Origin: Candidatus Omnitrophota bacterium
Lineage (GTDB): Bacteria; Omnitrophota; Gorgyraeia; 2-02-FULL-51-18
NCBI GenBank assembly: GCA_023247955.1
Contig: JAHFFL010000032.1
Location: forward strand, 1-8,686
Length of the DNA: 8,686 nt
Direction of reading: 5' to 3'
In this document: positions 1-7,805 of the stretch, in pieces
Layout of the letters: each line of letters starts with the position of its first letter
Position numbering within the stretch: the first letter of the stretch is position 1
Notes under the pieces: generated by a model
The model's database searches: none
Told to the model about the DNA's origin: nothing
What the model saw: the letters and a program-made list of their open reading frames with translations, nothing else
Made by a program: the position numbers and the translations under genes

Positions 1-1
1 C

Positions 2-100
2 AACCAGGAGCTGGCCCCTCAGTTCATCAACAATCCCAAGGTCACGCCGCGTGGGGTCGCCGAGCCGCCCCGCAAACCTCATCACAAAAGAGTGGTGTAG
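2..100 (+). CDS. 3' end of an unidentified protein gene (partial)
   Basis: An open frame enters from the left edge and ends at TAG (98-100), giving 32 residues that end in PPRKPHHKRVV. Third codon positions are mostly G or C, which fits real coding sequence in this genome better than the other two forward frames do. The tail is proline-rich and basic, as in a disordered C-terminus. I do not recognise a family and assign no function. The alternative is that this is non-coding DNA upstream of the desaturase promoter; the fragment is too short to settle it. Confidence 0.45.
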   Translation, partial: NQELAPQFINNPKVTPRGVAEPPRKPHHKRVV

Positions 101-143
101 AAAGCGTGCCACCGCTGTCCGGTGCCAGCCCCCCATTTATCCC

Positions 144-172
144 TTGATTTCAGACAGACCCGGTGCTATGGT
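144..172 (+). promoter_or_regulatory. Sigma-70-type promoter for the acyl-ACP desaturase gene
   Basis: A -35 hexamer TTGATT (144-149) is followed by a 17-bp spacer and a -10 hexamer TATGGT (167-172), preceded by TGC (164-166) as an extended -10 motif. Transcription would start near 179, leaving a leader of nearly 60 nt. The leader contains a 10-bp palindrome, TTCTTAAGAA (188-197). Spacing and position fit the gene at 237; activity is inferred from sequence alone. Confidence 0.5.
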
Positions 173-236
173 GGGGCGGTTTGCCTGTTCTTAAGAATCA
201 ACCTGCACGCTTTTCTTACAATAGAGGGTATTCCCG

Positions 237-1220
237 TTGATTGATCCAGCGATTCTCAAAAGTATCGAGACATTTGTCGAAGGGCAGCTTCCCCTTCTTA
301 AATCGGTGAAAGACAGCTGGCAGCCGCATGATCTTCTGCCGAACACGAGAAACACGAGTTGGAAAAAGGAACTTGTAGAGTTTCGCAGGCAGGCCGCGAC
401 GCTCTCCGATGAAGTGCTTGTGGTCCTCATCGGGAACCTTGTCACCGAAGAAGCCCTTCCCTCTTACCAGAGCTGGCTCAACCGCATCTCCGAGATACGC
501 GACGAAACGGGCGCTAGCCCCACCCCCTGGGCGCAGTGGATACGGGGCTGGACCGCCGAAGAAAACCGTCACGGGGACATCTTAAACAAATACCTTTATC
601 TCTCCGGCCGTGTCGACATGCGTTCGGTGGAAATCACGGTGCAGCATCTGATCCGCAACGGCTTCGACCTGAAATCCGGCAACGACGCTTACAAGTCCCT
701 GGTCTACGCCTCGTTCCAGGAGCGCGCCACCAAAGTCTCCCACGCCAATACCGGTCGCCTTGCCGAAAAATGCGGGGATTCGACGCTGGGAAAAATCTGT
801 TCGTTCATCGCCGCCGATGAAGCACGCCACGAGGAGGCCTACAAAAGATTTTTCGGAAAAGTCCTGGAGCTCGACACGTCCAACGCGGTGATTGCGTTTG
901 CTTCGATGATGCGGCAGAAAATCGCGATGCCGGCTCGGCTCATGTCCGACGGAATCAGCGCGGACTTGTTCAGCCAATTCGCGATCGTGGCCCAACGCAT
1001 TGGCGTCTACACAACCCGCGACTACGCCGGCATCATCGCGAATCTCCTGGACTACTGGAAGATCCCTTCCTTGTCCGGCCTGACGGCGGAAGCCGTCAAA
1101 GCCCAAGACTATCTCTGCGGCCTGCCCGCCACTTATTTATCCAAAGCCGATCGTATTGAAGAAGTGCTCGCGAGTCTGCCGGCTGAACCCTTCGCATGGA
1201 TATTCGGCCGTACGGCTTGA
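237..1220 (+). CDS. Soluble di-iron acyl-[acyl-carrier-protein] desaturase
   Basis: The 327-residue product belongs to the plant stearoyl-ACP / mycobacterial DesA family (fatty acid desaturase type 2). These soluble enzymes use O2 and reduced ferredoxin to put a cis double bond into an acyl chain bound to ACP. The di-iron ligand motifs are all present: TEEALPSYQ (E71/E72), WTAEENRHGD (E109, H112), SFQERAT (E162) and ADEARHE (E195, H198), spaced as in the castor enzyme. Length is close to the bacterial members. The start is TTG at 237, chosen because AGAGGG (223-228) lies 8 nt upstream. The gene stands alone on the plus strand and converges on the DivIC-like gene with a 32-nt gap. The double-bond position and true substrate cannot be read from sequence. 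Confidence 0.93.
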   Translation: MIDPAILKSIETFVEGQLPLLKSVKDSWQPHDLLPNTRNTSWKKELVEFRRQAATLSDEVLVVLIGNLVTEEALPSYQSWLNRISEIRDETGASPTPWAQWIRGWTAEENRHGDILNKYLYLSGRVDMRSVEITVQHLIRNGFDLKSGNDAYKSLVYASFQERATKVSHANTGRLAEKCGDSTLGKICSFIAADEARHEEAYKRFFGKVLELDTSNAVIAFASMMRQKIAMPARLMSDGISADLFSQFAIVAQRIGVYTTRDYAGIIANLLDYWKIPSLSGLTAEAVKAQDYLCGLPATYLSKADRIEEVLASLPAEPFAWIFGRTA

Positions 1221-1252
1221 CAATCTTTTTGTGTGACACTCGGCGAAGCGAT

Positions 1253-1555
1253 TTAAGGATTCTTGTCGCGGGGTAGGACGGTTTCCCCCTCGCGCACCAC
1301 TTTGTAAACGATCTCGTTTTCCTTGGCCTTGTTGAACTTGCGCCGGGCAACTTTTTCCAGATAAACCGGATCCTGACGGAGTAAACGAAGCTCGTTCTCA
1401 AGCTTCAGGTTCTCTTCCTGCAGCTTCCGGAGCTCCGTTTCGAGACCGCGGCTTCTGGTCTTTAAATTTTCTACGCGGATCACGCTGGGCGTCAACACGA
1501 CGACGCATAGCCCCACAAACAAACCGAGCACCAGTATCCCCTTCGGGCGCTTCAC
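1253..1555 (-). CDS. DivIC/FtsB-like septum formation initiator
   Basis: A 100-residue bitopic membrane protein. A short basic N-terminus (KRPKG) is followed by one membrane segment (about residues 6-26), then a heptad-like coiled coil (about 28-62). The C-terminal segment DPVYLEKVARRKF (62-74) with ENEIVY resembles the DivIC/FtsB signature. Family members form a complex with FtsL and FtsQ/DivIB at the division septum. The start is GTG at 1555, preceded by AGAGGTGG-type ribosome-binding sequence at about 1560-1567. A longer frame reaching 1801 exists but runs through the end of eno and was not used. It lies 22 nt after eno, a pairing seen in many bacteria, and is probably co-transcribed with it. 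Confidence 0.85.
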   Translation of the reverse strand: MKRPKGILVLGLFVGLCVVVLTPSVIRVENLKTRSRGLETELRKLQEENLKLENELRLLRQDPVYLEKVARRKFNKAKENEIVYKVVREGETVLPRDKNP

Positions 1556-1577
1556 CCCACCACCTCTTTTTTTCCGC

Positions 1578-2903
<1,326 letters not shown>

Positions 2904-3500
2904 CTATTTAATTTTTTTGAATGGGGTGGATTTCAAAAACGCGGTGATGGCAGCGGGGTAGAGGCGATGCTCCACGGCGTGGATTCTCTTCTCGAGCGAT
3001 GCCAGGGTATCGCTTGGCCGTATTTTGACCCTCTCCTGCGCCAGGATCGGTCCAGTGTCGACATCCTCAGTGACGAGGTGCACGGTCACTCCCGTCTCTC
3101 TGACGCCTGCCTCATACGCGTCCCGTATCGCGTGCGCGCCTTTGAACTGTGGCAGATAAGAAGGATGAATATTCAAAATCTTCCCCTGATAAGCCCGAAT
3201 GAAATGAGGCGTCAAGATCCGCATGAATCCCGCGAGGATCACAACCTCGACGCCCTGGTTTCTCAAAACACGGACGATGAACTTCTCGTAGTCTTTCCTG
3301 GAAGAGAAAAGCTTGGGATTGACCAGAACTACCGGTACTTGGTACCGGTGGGCCCTCTCCACGGCCCGGGCACCGGGTTTGTCGCAGACCAGGCACGCGA
3401 TACGCGCGCGAAGTTTATTTTTTTTGACGGCGGCGGCTATCGCCTCAAAATTGGAACCGTTGCCCGAGCAAAAAACAGCTAATCGAGGTTTTGCGTCCAT
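2904..3500 (-). CDS. purN: Phosphoribosylglycinamide formyltransferase 1 (GAR transformylase)
   Basis: The 198-residue enzyme transfers the formyl group of 10-formyl-tetrahydrofolate to glycinamide ribonucleotide, the third step of de novo purine synthesis. The phosphate-binding loop SGNGSNFEAI (12-21), GFMRILTP (91-98), the catalytic N110 and H112 in NIHPSYLPQFKGAHA, and D148 in EDVDTGPIL are all present. The ATG at 3500 is the first possible start: an in-frame TGA sits six bases upstream (3504-3506). That TGA belongs to a palindromic repeat that ends one base before the start codon, and no Shine-Dalgarno sequence is visible. Translation may be weak, coupled to trxA, or affected by the hairpin. 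It lies between trxA and eno on the same strand. Confidence 0.96.
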   Translation of the reverse strand: MDAKPRLAVFCSGNGSNFEAIAAAVKKNKLRARIACLVCDKPGARAVERAHRYQVPVVLVNPKLFSSRKDYEKFIVRVLRNQGVEVVILAGFMRILTPHFIRAYQGKILNIHPSYLPQFKGAHAIRDAYEAGVRETGVTVHLVTEDVDTGPILAQERVKIRPSDTLASLEKRIHAVEHRLYPAAITAFLKSTPFKKIK

Positions 3501-3501
3501 G

Positions 3502-3573
3502 TGTCATTGCGAGCACAGCGAAGCAATCTGGCCCAGCAGAGATTGCTTCGTCGCTACGCTCCTCGCAATGACA
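3502..3573. repeat. Palindromic repeat element filling the trxA-purN gap
   Basis: A 28-nt left arm (3502-3529) and 34-nt right arm (3540-3573) are imperfect inverted repeats. Both have the ends TGTCATTGCGAG (12 bp) and GAAGCAATCT (10 bp) in common, around a 10-nt loop (3530-3539). The right arm carries an extra stretch including GCGTAGCGAC. This sequence type (cattgcgag...gaagcaatc) recurs as a dispersed palindrome in many bacterial genomes and produces spurious frames such as SLRAQRSNLA. It takes up 72 of the 80 bp between trxA and purN and ends one base from the purN start codon. Confidence 0.85.
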
Positions 3574-3580
3574 GGAAGTC

Positions 3581-3913
3581 TCAACCCGCCAGCACCCTGT
3601 CGATTTTGTTCCGCAAATCAGTTTCGCTCATCGCGCCGATAAAACGCGCGACTTCTTTCCCGCCGCTAAAAAGAATCATCGTCGGGATGTTCATGACCCC
3701 AAATTGCGTCGGCGCGTCCTGATTGTCATCGACGTTGAGCTTGCCGATTTTTAGTTTTCCCTGGTAGGTCGGCGCGATCCCATCAAGAATCGGCCCCATG
3801 AGCCGGCAAGGGCCGCACCATTCCGCCCAAAAATCCACCAGCACCGGAACGGGTGATTTTTTCACCTCGCTGTCAAAATTCGCGTCCGTGATTTTCAGCA
3901 CATCGTCTCCCAC
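3581..3913 (-). CDS. trxA: Thioredoxin
   Basis: A 110-residue classical thioredoxin, the small cytoplasmic disulfide reductase reduced by thioredoxin reductase. The active site is WCGPC (W32, C33, C36) within VDFWAEWCGPCRLMGP. The cis-proline is P77 in NIPT, and the buried aspartate D27 is present. Length matches the family. The start is GTG at 3913 rather than the upstream in-frame ATG at 3931, because a near-perfect AAAGGAGG (3921-3928) lies 7 nt before the GTG and starting at 3931 would put that site inside the gene. The gene begins 22 nt after the end of tRNA-Thr, so the two are probably on one primary transcript. Confidence 0.96.
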   Translation of the reverse strand: MGDDVLKITDANFDSEVKKSPVPVLVDFWAEWCGPCRLMGPILDGIAPTYQGKLKIGKLNVDDNQDAPTQFGVMNIPTMILFSGGKEVARFIGAMSETDLRNKIDRVLAG

Positions 3914-3935
3914 GCGTATTCCTCCTTTCAAACCG

Positions 3936-4008
3936 AGCTGGAGACCGGGATTGAACCGGTGACCTGCGGTTTACGAAACCGCTGCTCTACCAGCTGAGCT
4001 ACTCCAGC
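3936..4008 (-). tRNA. tRNA-Thr (anticodon CGU)
   Basis: The 73-nt cloverleaf folds completely. It has a 7-bp acceptor stem (GCTGGAG with CTCCAGC), a D arm GCTC/GAGC, and an anticodon stem GCGGT/ACCGC around loop TTCGTAA with anticodon CGT (plus strand 3973-3975). The variable loop has five bases and the T arm is ACCGG/CCGGT with loop TTCAATC. The discriminator base is U, as in many bacterial tRNA-Thr. CCA is not encoded (UCGG follows). It reads ACG codons, with a second tRNA-Thr expected elsewhere. Its first 17 nt are duplicated 72 bp upstream, and the trxA ribosome-binding site lies just 7 nt after its 3' end. Confidence 0.97.
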
Positions 4009-4087
4009 GAAAAACTGGCCTATCCTACCGCTGCGCAGCGGCGATCATCAAGATCGCCGCGGAAGCTGAGCTACTCCAGCGAAAAAC
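3992..4087. repeat. tRNA-Thr 5'-end duplication with palindromic insert (element A)
   Basis: A 24-bp perfect direct repeat occurs at 3992-4015 and 4064-4087. Each copy holds nucleotides 1-17 of tRNA-Thr plus 7 bp of 5' flank (GTTTTTC on the tRNA strand). The 48 bp between them (4016-4063) contain a 14-nt perfect palindrome (4028-4041) and a 9-bp hairpin (4038-4046 with 4052-4060, loop ATCAA). These overlap, so the two folds exclude each other. The outer copy is contiguous with the T-tract of the desaturase terminator, so it probably keeps the ancestral flank and the inner copy regenerates the functional gene. On the tRNA strand the outer copy ends in AGCT followed by TCCGC, the same junction as element B. 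Confidence 0.8.
4022..4051 (-). promoter_or_regulatory. Possible tRNA-Thr promoter inside the palindromic insert
   Basis: On the minus strand TTGATG (4046-4051) and TAGGAT (4022-4027) are separated by 18 bp, a workable -35/-10 pair. Transcription would start near 4015, about 7 nt before the tRNA 5' end, which suits a tRNA gene. The match to consensus is moderate and the -35 lies in a hairpin loop region, so this is only a candidate. Confidence 0.3.
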
Positions 4088-4111
4088 AAAAATGCTCCTC
4101 CGCGGAGGAGC
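4082..4111 (-). terminator. Intrinsic terminator after the membrane desaturase gene
   Basis: A perfect 18-nt GC-rich palindrome (4094-4111; GCTCCTC, loop CGCG, GAGGAGC) is followed on the minus strand by ATTTTTGTTTTT. It lies 50 nt after the desaturase stop codon. Its T-tract runs directly into the outer tRNA-Thr fragment, so it separates the desaturase transcript from the tRNA-Thr/trxA unit. Confidence 0.8.
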
Positions 4112-4161
4112 CATTCTAACACAAAAGACCGAAAAAACATTTTCTGAACGGGCTGCAAACT

Positions 4162-5088
4162 CTAGTAGTTTTTACCCATTGCCAACTGCTGTAAAGAGGG
4201 TCCGCGCGCGCCGAACTCTCGCACCGGCCGGGTCACCCCGCAGGCCTTCGCCTGCGTCACCGGCAAATGCACCTCAGAAGCCAGGCCTAGCACCCACAAA
4301 AGCTGTATGGTGCGGTAAGTAAGATCTATTTCCCACCAGCGCATCCCGTGCCGTGCCGAACGTTGAAACGCGTGGTGGTTGTTGTGCCACCCCTCACCGA
4401 AACTAAGCAGCGCCACCCACCAGTTGTTCCTGGAAAGGTCGGAGGTCTTGTAACTTCTGTAGCCCCAGATATGCGAAGCCGAGTTGACTAGCCAGGTGCT
4501 GTGGTACACAAGTACCGAACGCACAAACATCCCCCACACCACAAACGACCATCCTCCCCATAGATACAGACCCGCCGCGAGAAACAGCGAAGGCAGCATG
4601 TGCATGCGGTCCAGGAACACGATAAATTTGTCGTTGGCCATGTCCGGCGTGAATTTTTTGTAAGAGTCAAACTTGGCGAGAAAATTCTCACGGCCGAAAA
4701 GCCAGGAAACATGCGCCCAGACAAACCCTCTTAAAGGGCTGTGCGGGTCCTTGTCGGTATCGGAATAGGTGTGATGGTAACGGTGCGCGGCGACCCAGGC
4801 GATGGGACCTGCCTCACCGGCTAGACACCCTAAAATCGCGAGAAGATATTCGACCGGTTTGGGAGTACGGTAACTCCGGTGCGTGAAGTAGCGGTGATAA
4901 CCCAGACAAATACCGATTCCTCCGGTAAGCCACCACAGAAAAAAGCAGATTCCAAGTGCCTTCCAGCTAAATGTGAAGAAGGCCGCGAGCGCTCCGATAT
5001 GCATGAAAACAATCCATGAGAAAACGATCCAGTCATGCCCTACGCTGAACTTGGCCCTTCGGGCCAGAGGATTAAAGTGGATATTCAT
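4162..5088 (-). CDS. Membrane fatty-acid (acyl-CoA/acyl-lipid delta-9 type) desaturase
   Basis: The 308-residue integral membrane protein is of the stearoyl-CoA desaturase/DesC family, which uses O2 to put a cis double bond into a membrane-associated acyl chain. The three histidine boxes are intact: HRYFTH (H65, H70), HRYHH (H102, H105, H106) and HNNHH (H235, H238, H239). The additional family residues N202 and H206 in NSASHIWG are present too. Hydrophobic segments lie near 20-62, 82-100 and 164-202. The ATG at 5088 is the first start after an in-frame TAG 9 bases upstream; no clear Shine-Dalgarno is seen. It follows ispG by 38 nt. It is unrelated in fold to the soluble desaturase at 237-1220. 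Whether the substrate is acyl-CoA or lipid cannot be told. Confidence 0.93.
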   Translation of the reverse strand: MNIHFNPLARRAKFSVGHDWIVFSWIVFMHIGALAAFFTFSWKALGICFFLWWLTGGIGICLGYHRYFTHRSYRTPKPVEYLLAILGCLAGEAGPIAWVAAHRYHHTYSDTDKDPHSPLRGFVWAHVSWLFGRENFLAKFDSYKKFTPDMANDKFIVFLDRMHMLPSLFLAAGLYLWGGWSFVVWGMFVRSVLVYHSTWLVNSASHIWGYRSYKTSDLSRNNWWVALLSFGEGWHNNHHAFQRSARHGMRWWEIDLTYRTIQLLWVLGLASEVHLPVTQAKACGVTRPVREFGARGPSLQQLAMGKNY

Positions 5089-5126
5089 GCCACAAGTCTA
5101 CCATCTGATGTTCCCTTTTTCCAGAC

Positions 5127-6245
5127 TTATTGACGCGCGACAAGCGCATCGAGCTCTTTTCTGAGGACCGGTAGCACTTCATTATACCGGAACGTCCCTA
5201 GGGATATAGACTTACGTTTGAGCGTCACGGCGGACGGTCCGCACCAGAGCCCCAAATCGGCGTCGTCGGTTTCACCGGGTCCGTTGACGCGACAGCCCAT
5301 CACGGCAATCGTGAGCCGGTGTTCCTTGGCATAAGCGGTCATCGCTTTGACCTGCTGGGCCAGATCCACAAAACCGGCGTTTTCCACGCGCGAGCAGGAC
5401 GGGCAGGAAATGATATTCAACCCTTTTCCGAAATCAGGGACTGAGACAAAACGTCCCTCCTCAATGTCCCTTAGGATTTTCCGGCCCCAAGTGATTTCCT
5501 CCGGCTTTTCGGCGTTGGTGAGCGTCAAGGACACACGCAGCGTGTCCCCTATCCCCAACGGGATGAGCTGTTCGAACGCGATCCGTGTTTTAATCACTCC
5601 ATCGGGTAAAAGTCCCGCCTCGGTGACGCCAAGGTGTATTGGCACATCGGGCCGGCGTTTTGAAAATTCTTTATTGCAAGCAACGACTTTTTCGGGGTCG
5701 GAATCTTTGAGACTGACTACATAATCGGTGAAGTGCAGTTCATCCAGCAAATCGCAATGCCATGCCGCGCTTTCCACGATCGCGTTCACATGGTCTCCGT
5801 TGTGGCGCTCTAAAAACTCCGGCGCGACGGAGCCGCAGTTGACGCCCACACGCAGCGCAATCCCATGCGCTTTGGCGATGGAAACAAGCCAGGCGACTTT
5901 GTCACGTACCGGGCGGCGTTTGTCGAGGTGATGAAGATGTCCGGGATTGTAGCGAATTTTATCCACATGAGGCGCCACGGATTCGGCCAGAAGAAAATTC
6001 TCCTGTAAATCCACGACAAGACGCGCCTGCGTGGCTTTACGGATCTCGGCGAGGGCCGTCACATCGTTTTTATTATCTACCGCGATACGGACGAGATCCG
6101 CGCCTTTTTTGCGCAGATCCTCGGCCTGACGTATAGTCGCATCGATGTCCCGTGTGCGCGTGGCGCACATGCTCTGCACGGAAATCAGCGCGCCTCCTCC
6201 GATCACCAGATCGCGGACCTTAATCTTTCTTGTCTTTAAACCCAT
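5127..6245 (-). CDS. ispG: 4-hydroxy-3-methylbut-2-en-1-yl diphosphate synthase (IspG/GcpE)
   Basis: The 372-residue enzyme has the length of the short bacterial form. It converts methylerythritol cyclodiphosphate to HMBPP using a [4Fe-4S] cluster, the penultimate step of the MEP isoprenoid pathway. The N-terminal TIM-barrel part begins [22 protein letters not shown]. The cluster ligands are C281 and C284 in ISCPSCSR and C318 in [10 protein letters not shown], with E325 as the expected fourth ligand. The ATG at 6245 has AAGAAGG 5 nt upstream. It begins 28 nt after the small Met/Cys-rich membrane protein gene and is followed by the membrane desaturase, so the three probably form an operon. ispH, the next pathway step, is 1.7 kb away in the same orientation. 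Confidence 0.97.
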   Translation of the reverse strand: MGLKTRKIKVRDLVIGGGALISVQSMCATRTRDIDATIRQAEDLRKKGADLVRIAVDNKNDVTALAEIRKATQARLVVDLQENFLLAESVAPHVDKIRYNPGHLHHLDKRRPVRDKVAWLVSIAKAHGIALRVGVNCGSVAPEFLERHNGDHVNAIVESAAWHCDLLDELHFTDYVVSLKDSDPEKVVACNKEFSKRRPDVPIHLGVTEAGLLPDGVIKTRIAFEQLIPLGIGDTLRVSLTLTNAEKPEEITWGRKILRDIEEGRFVSVPDFGKGLNIISCPSCSRVENAGFVDLAQQVKAMTAYAKEHRLTIAVMGCRVNGPGETDDADLGLWCGPSAVTLKRKSISLGTFRYNEVLPVLRKELDALVARQ

Positions 6246-6273
6246 GGAACCTTCTTAAAAAACGGGCTTTCGT

Positions 6274-6522
6274 TTAGGCGGGGGTGACCGGCTTGGCGCC
6301 CGTTTTATCGCCCATCATGGGGCACATACTCTTACCCATCAGGGAGCAGCCGTTCATACTCATACACTTCATCAGGGAACACGCGCTGGATGCTACGGCC
6401 ACGACAAGCACCAGGGTCCCCAAAACCAAACCGAGCAGTCTCACCGCCGCCTTTTCTTTTAGCGCGTCGGTAAGCATCTTATAACCCAAAGCAACCGCGA
6501 TCAGATTCAGGGCAATGGACAC
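6274..6522 (-). CDS. Small membrane protein with a Met/Cys-rich tail, unknown function
   Basis: I do not recognise a family. The 82-residue product has two hydrophobic segments (about residues 2-17 and 27-47). A tail follows with four cysteines (C48, C53, C59, C67) and seven methionines (residues 51-70), arranged as two similar units starting CSLMKCMSMNG and CSLMGKSMCPMM. It ends in a lysine/proline-containing tail. Met/Cys clusters of this kind bind soft metals such as Cu(I) in other proteins; that role here is inference. The start is GTG at 6522, because AAAGGAGGT lies 5 nt before it; the in-frame ATG at 6543 lies upstream of that site. The stop is 28 nt before ispG. A possible -10 (TACAAT, 6555-6560) precedes it. 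Confidence 0.8.
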   Translation of the reverse strand: MSIALNLIAVALGYKMLTDALKEKAAVRLLGLVLGTLVLVVAVASSACSLMKCMSMNGCSLMGKSMCPMMGDKTGAKPVTPA

Positions 6523-6609
6523 GGCACCTCCTTTATCTATCATCCTGTGCGTTTATTGTACTCTATCGTCCCCAGATTTCCTATGGCTTAAAAAACACCT
6601 TGGGCGGGG

Positions 6610-7614
6610 TTATTTTCCGCCGGCTACCTTAAAAATCTGTATCTCCGCCGCTTCTTTTTCTTTTCCGACCGCCACAAACAAGCGGCCCGAGACGGGATCC
6701 AGGTAGCAGGTGCTGCTGCCCTTCTTCGTGGACACCTTCCCCTCGATTTCGTAATGATCCGCGTCTTTTTGTCTAGCGACTTGTATCGTGCCCTGGTTGC
6801 TCAACAGATAAATCAGGCGGTTCGCCGCGTCATAGGCCACGTCCCCCACCTCACCAACGACATCAAGCTGGGCGACTTGTTTTCCGCTCACCGTATCAAA
6901 AACCAAAAGTTTGGCGGGATTTTGGCAACTCACAAAAAGACGTTGGTTCCCGGGATCGAGCGCGATGGCGTAGTTTTCTTTAAATTCGCCCAACGGAATC
7001 ACGAGCGCAACTTTGCGGTCTTTGACGTCGACGACCGCGATGTGGTTTGCCGTGGGGACGTTCACAAACAAGCGATCGCTCTTTTCTTCAAACGCCATTC
7101 CTTCCGGATGGCCGGCGAGCACCACATTCCCGTAAAGGTTGTCCACCGTCGGATCAAACACCCCTATCGAGTCGTCATAGCCAGCATAGATCATCCTATT
7201 TTTGGAGTCATAGAGAATGCGGCTGGCGGCGTAATGGTAGTTGAGGTGCGTCGCGGGAAAAATCGAGCCCTCATAGAAGACCTCGCAGTAACCCTTTTTG
7301 ATCTCATTGACATAAAACTTCTTAAACATCGGATGATAAAAAACGTCGTACGGCTCGACGAGGTCGGAAAGATTAAAGACGATCTTCACGCGCTTTAGAT
7401 CCACGATATGAAGCGTGTTATTGTCCCGGGCGGGCACATAAAGCCGCTCTTTTTCGGCGTCAAGCGCCATGTGGCCCAAACGGCCGGTGATCTTCTCACC
7501 AGTAATCGTCTCAAGAGGAATAGTCTGCTGAAGCTTAGGAAGCGTCTTGTCGTCGGCCTGTGAAGTACCGGCGAAGAAAAAAAAGCAAAAAAGAAAAAAA
7601 ACGATCCCCTTCAT
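6610..7614 (-). CDS. Exported seven-bladed beta-propeller protein (YVTN/YncE-like)
   Basis: The 334-residue protein has a signal peptide: MKG, then a very Phe-rich core (6-14), with likely signal peptidase I cleavage after TSQA (residue 20). The rest is about seven repeats of a pattern like RLFVxxxxxxxIxVVD. Copies start near residues 57, 99, 140, 181, 225, 266 and 311, as expected for a YVTN/NHL-type propeller with seven blades. Such proteins act in the periplasm or at the surface as binding scaffolds, and the exact role is unknown. No catalytic motif or lipobox is seen; C10 lies within the hydrophobic core. The ATG at 7614 has GGGGTGG just upstream. It has its own promoter and stands 87 nt before the small Met/Cys-rich gene, which it might partner. 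Confidence 0.85.
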   Translation of the reverse strand: MKGIVFFLFCFFFFAGTSQADDKTLPKLQQTIPLETITGEKITGRLGHMALDAEKERLYVPARDNNTLHIVDLKRVKIVFNLSDLVEPYDVFYHPMFKKFYVNEIKKGYCEVFYEGSIFPATHLNYHYAASRILYDSKNRMIYAGYDDSIGVFDPTVDNLYGNVVLAGHPEGMAFEEKSDRLFVNVPTANHIAVVDVKDRKVALVIPLGEFKENYAIALDPGNQRLFVSCQNPAKLLVFDTVSGKQVAQLDVVGEVGDVAYDAANRLIYLLSNQGTIQVARQKDADHYEIEGKVSTKKGSSTCYLDPVSGRLFVAVGKEKEAAEIQIFKVAGGK

Positions 7615-7647
7615 CTGCCACCCCGGTCCCTGTTACTAGATGAGTAA

Positions 7648-7676
7648 ATCATACCAAAAGAAAGGGAAAGAGTAAA
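7648..7676 (-). promoter_or_regulatory. Sigma-70-type promoter for the beta-propeller gene
   Basis: On the minus strand TTTACT (7671-7676) is followed after exactly 17 bp by TATGAT (7648-7653). The start site would be near 7641, giving a leader of about 27 nt before the ATG at 7614. The terminator just upstream supports an independent transcript. Confidence 0.6.
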
Positions 7677-7682
7677 CTCCTG

Positions 7683-7732
7683 ATAAAATTAAAAAGCCAT
7701 CCAAAAATAACCGGATGGCTTTTTAATTTTAT
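7683..7732. terminator. Strong bidirectional intrinsic terminator after tRNA-Phe
   Basis: A perfect 20-bp stem (7683-7702 with 7713-7732) has a 10-nt loop. The GC-rich core is GCCATCC/GGATGGC and A/T-rich outer arms give a T-run on either strand. It begins 2 nt after the tRNA-Phe 3' end and would end that transcript before the beta-propeller promoter. Confidence 0.9.
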
Positions 7733-7733
7733 A

Positions 7734-7805
7734 TGCCGAGGGGCAGAATCGAACTGCCCACGCCTGCCTTTTCAGGGCAGCGCTCTACCACTGAGCTACC
7801 TCGGC
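7734..7805 (-). tRNA. tRNA-Phe (anticodon GAA)
   Basis: The 72-nt cloverleaf is complete. It has an acceptor stem GCCGAGG/CCTCGGC, a D arm GCTC/GAGC with a short 7-nt loop, and an anticodon stem CTGCC/GGCAG around loop CTGAAAA with anticodon GAA (plus strand 7771-7773). The variable loop is GCGTG and the T arm is GGCAG/CTGCC with loop TTCGATT. The discriminator is A, as expected for tRNA-Phe. CCA is not encoded (UAU follows). Its first 12 nt are repeated 94 bp upstream. A strong terminator follows, so it appears to be a single-gene transcript. Confidence 0.97.

Noticed and set aside
1207..1237. Palindrome GCCGTACGGC followed by a T-tract as terminator of the acyl-ACP desaturase gene
   Set aside because: The stem is too short once a loop is allowed, and the T-run begins well after it.
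3313..3722. Plus-strand open frames with products such as SLRAQRSNLAQQRLLRRYAPR
   Set aside because: These arise from translating the palindromic repeat at 3502-3573 and the antisense of purN/trxA; such products are a known annotation artefact.
3992..4087. CRISPR array
   Set aside because: Only two repeat copies with one spacer occur, and the repeat is tRNA sequence; no cas genes are present.
4092..4322. Plus-strand frame of 76 codons
   Set aside because: It runs through the terminator and antisense to the end of the membrane desaturase, and has no ribosome-binding site or family resemblance.
6585..6625. Possible terminator after the beta-propeller gene (GGCGG/CCGCC stem and a T6 run)
   Set aside because: The stem is only 5 bp and the T-run is 7 nt away, so support is weak.
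6754..7398. Plus-strand frame of 214 codons
   Set aside because: It lies wholly antisense to the beta-propeller gene, whose repeats and signal peptide show the real frame.
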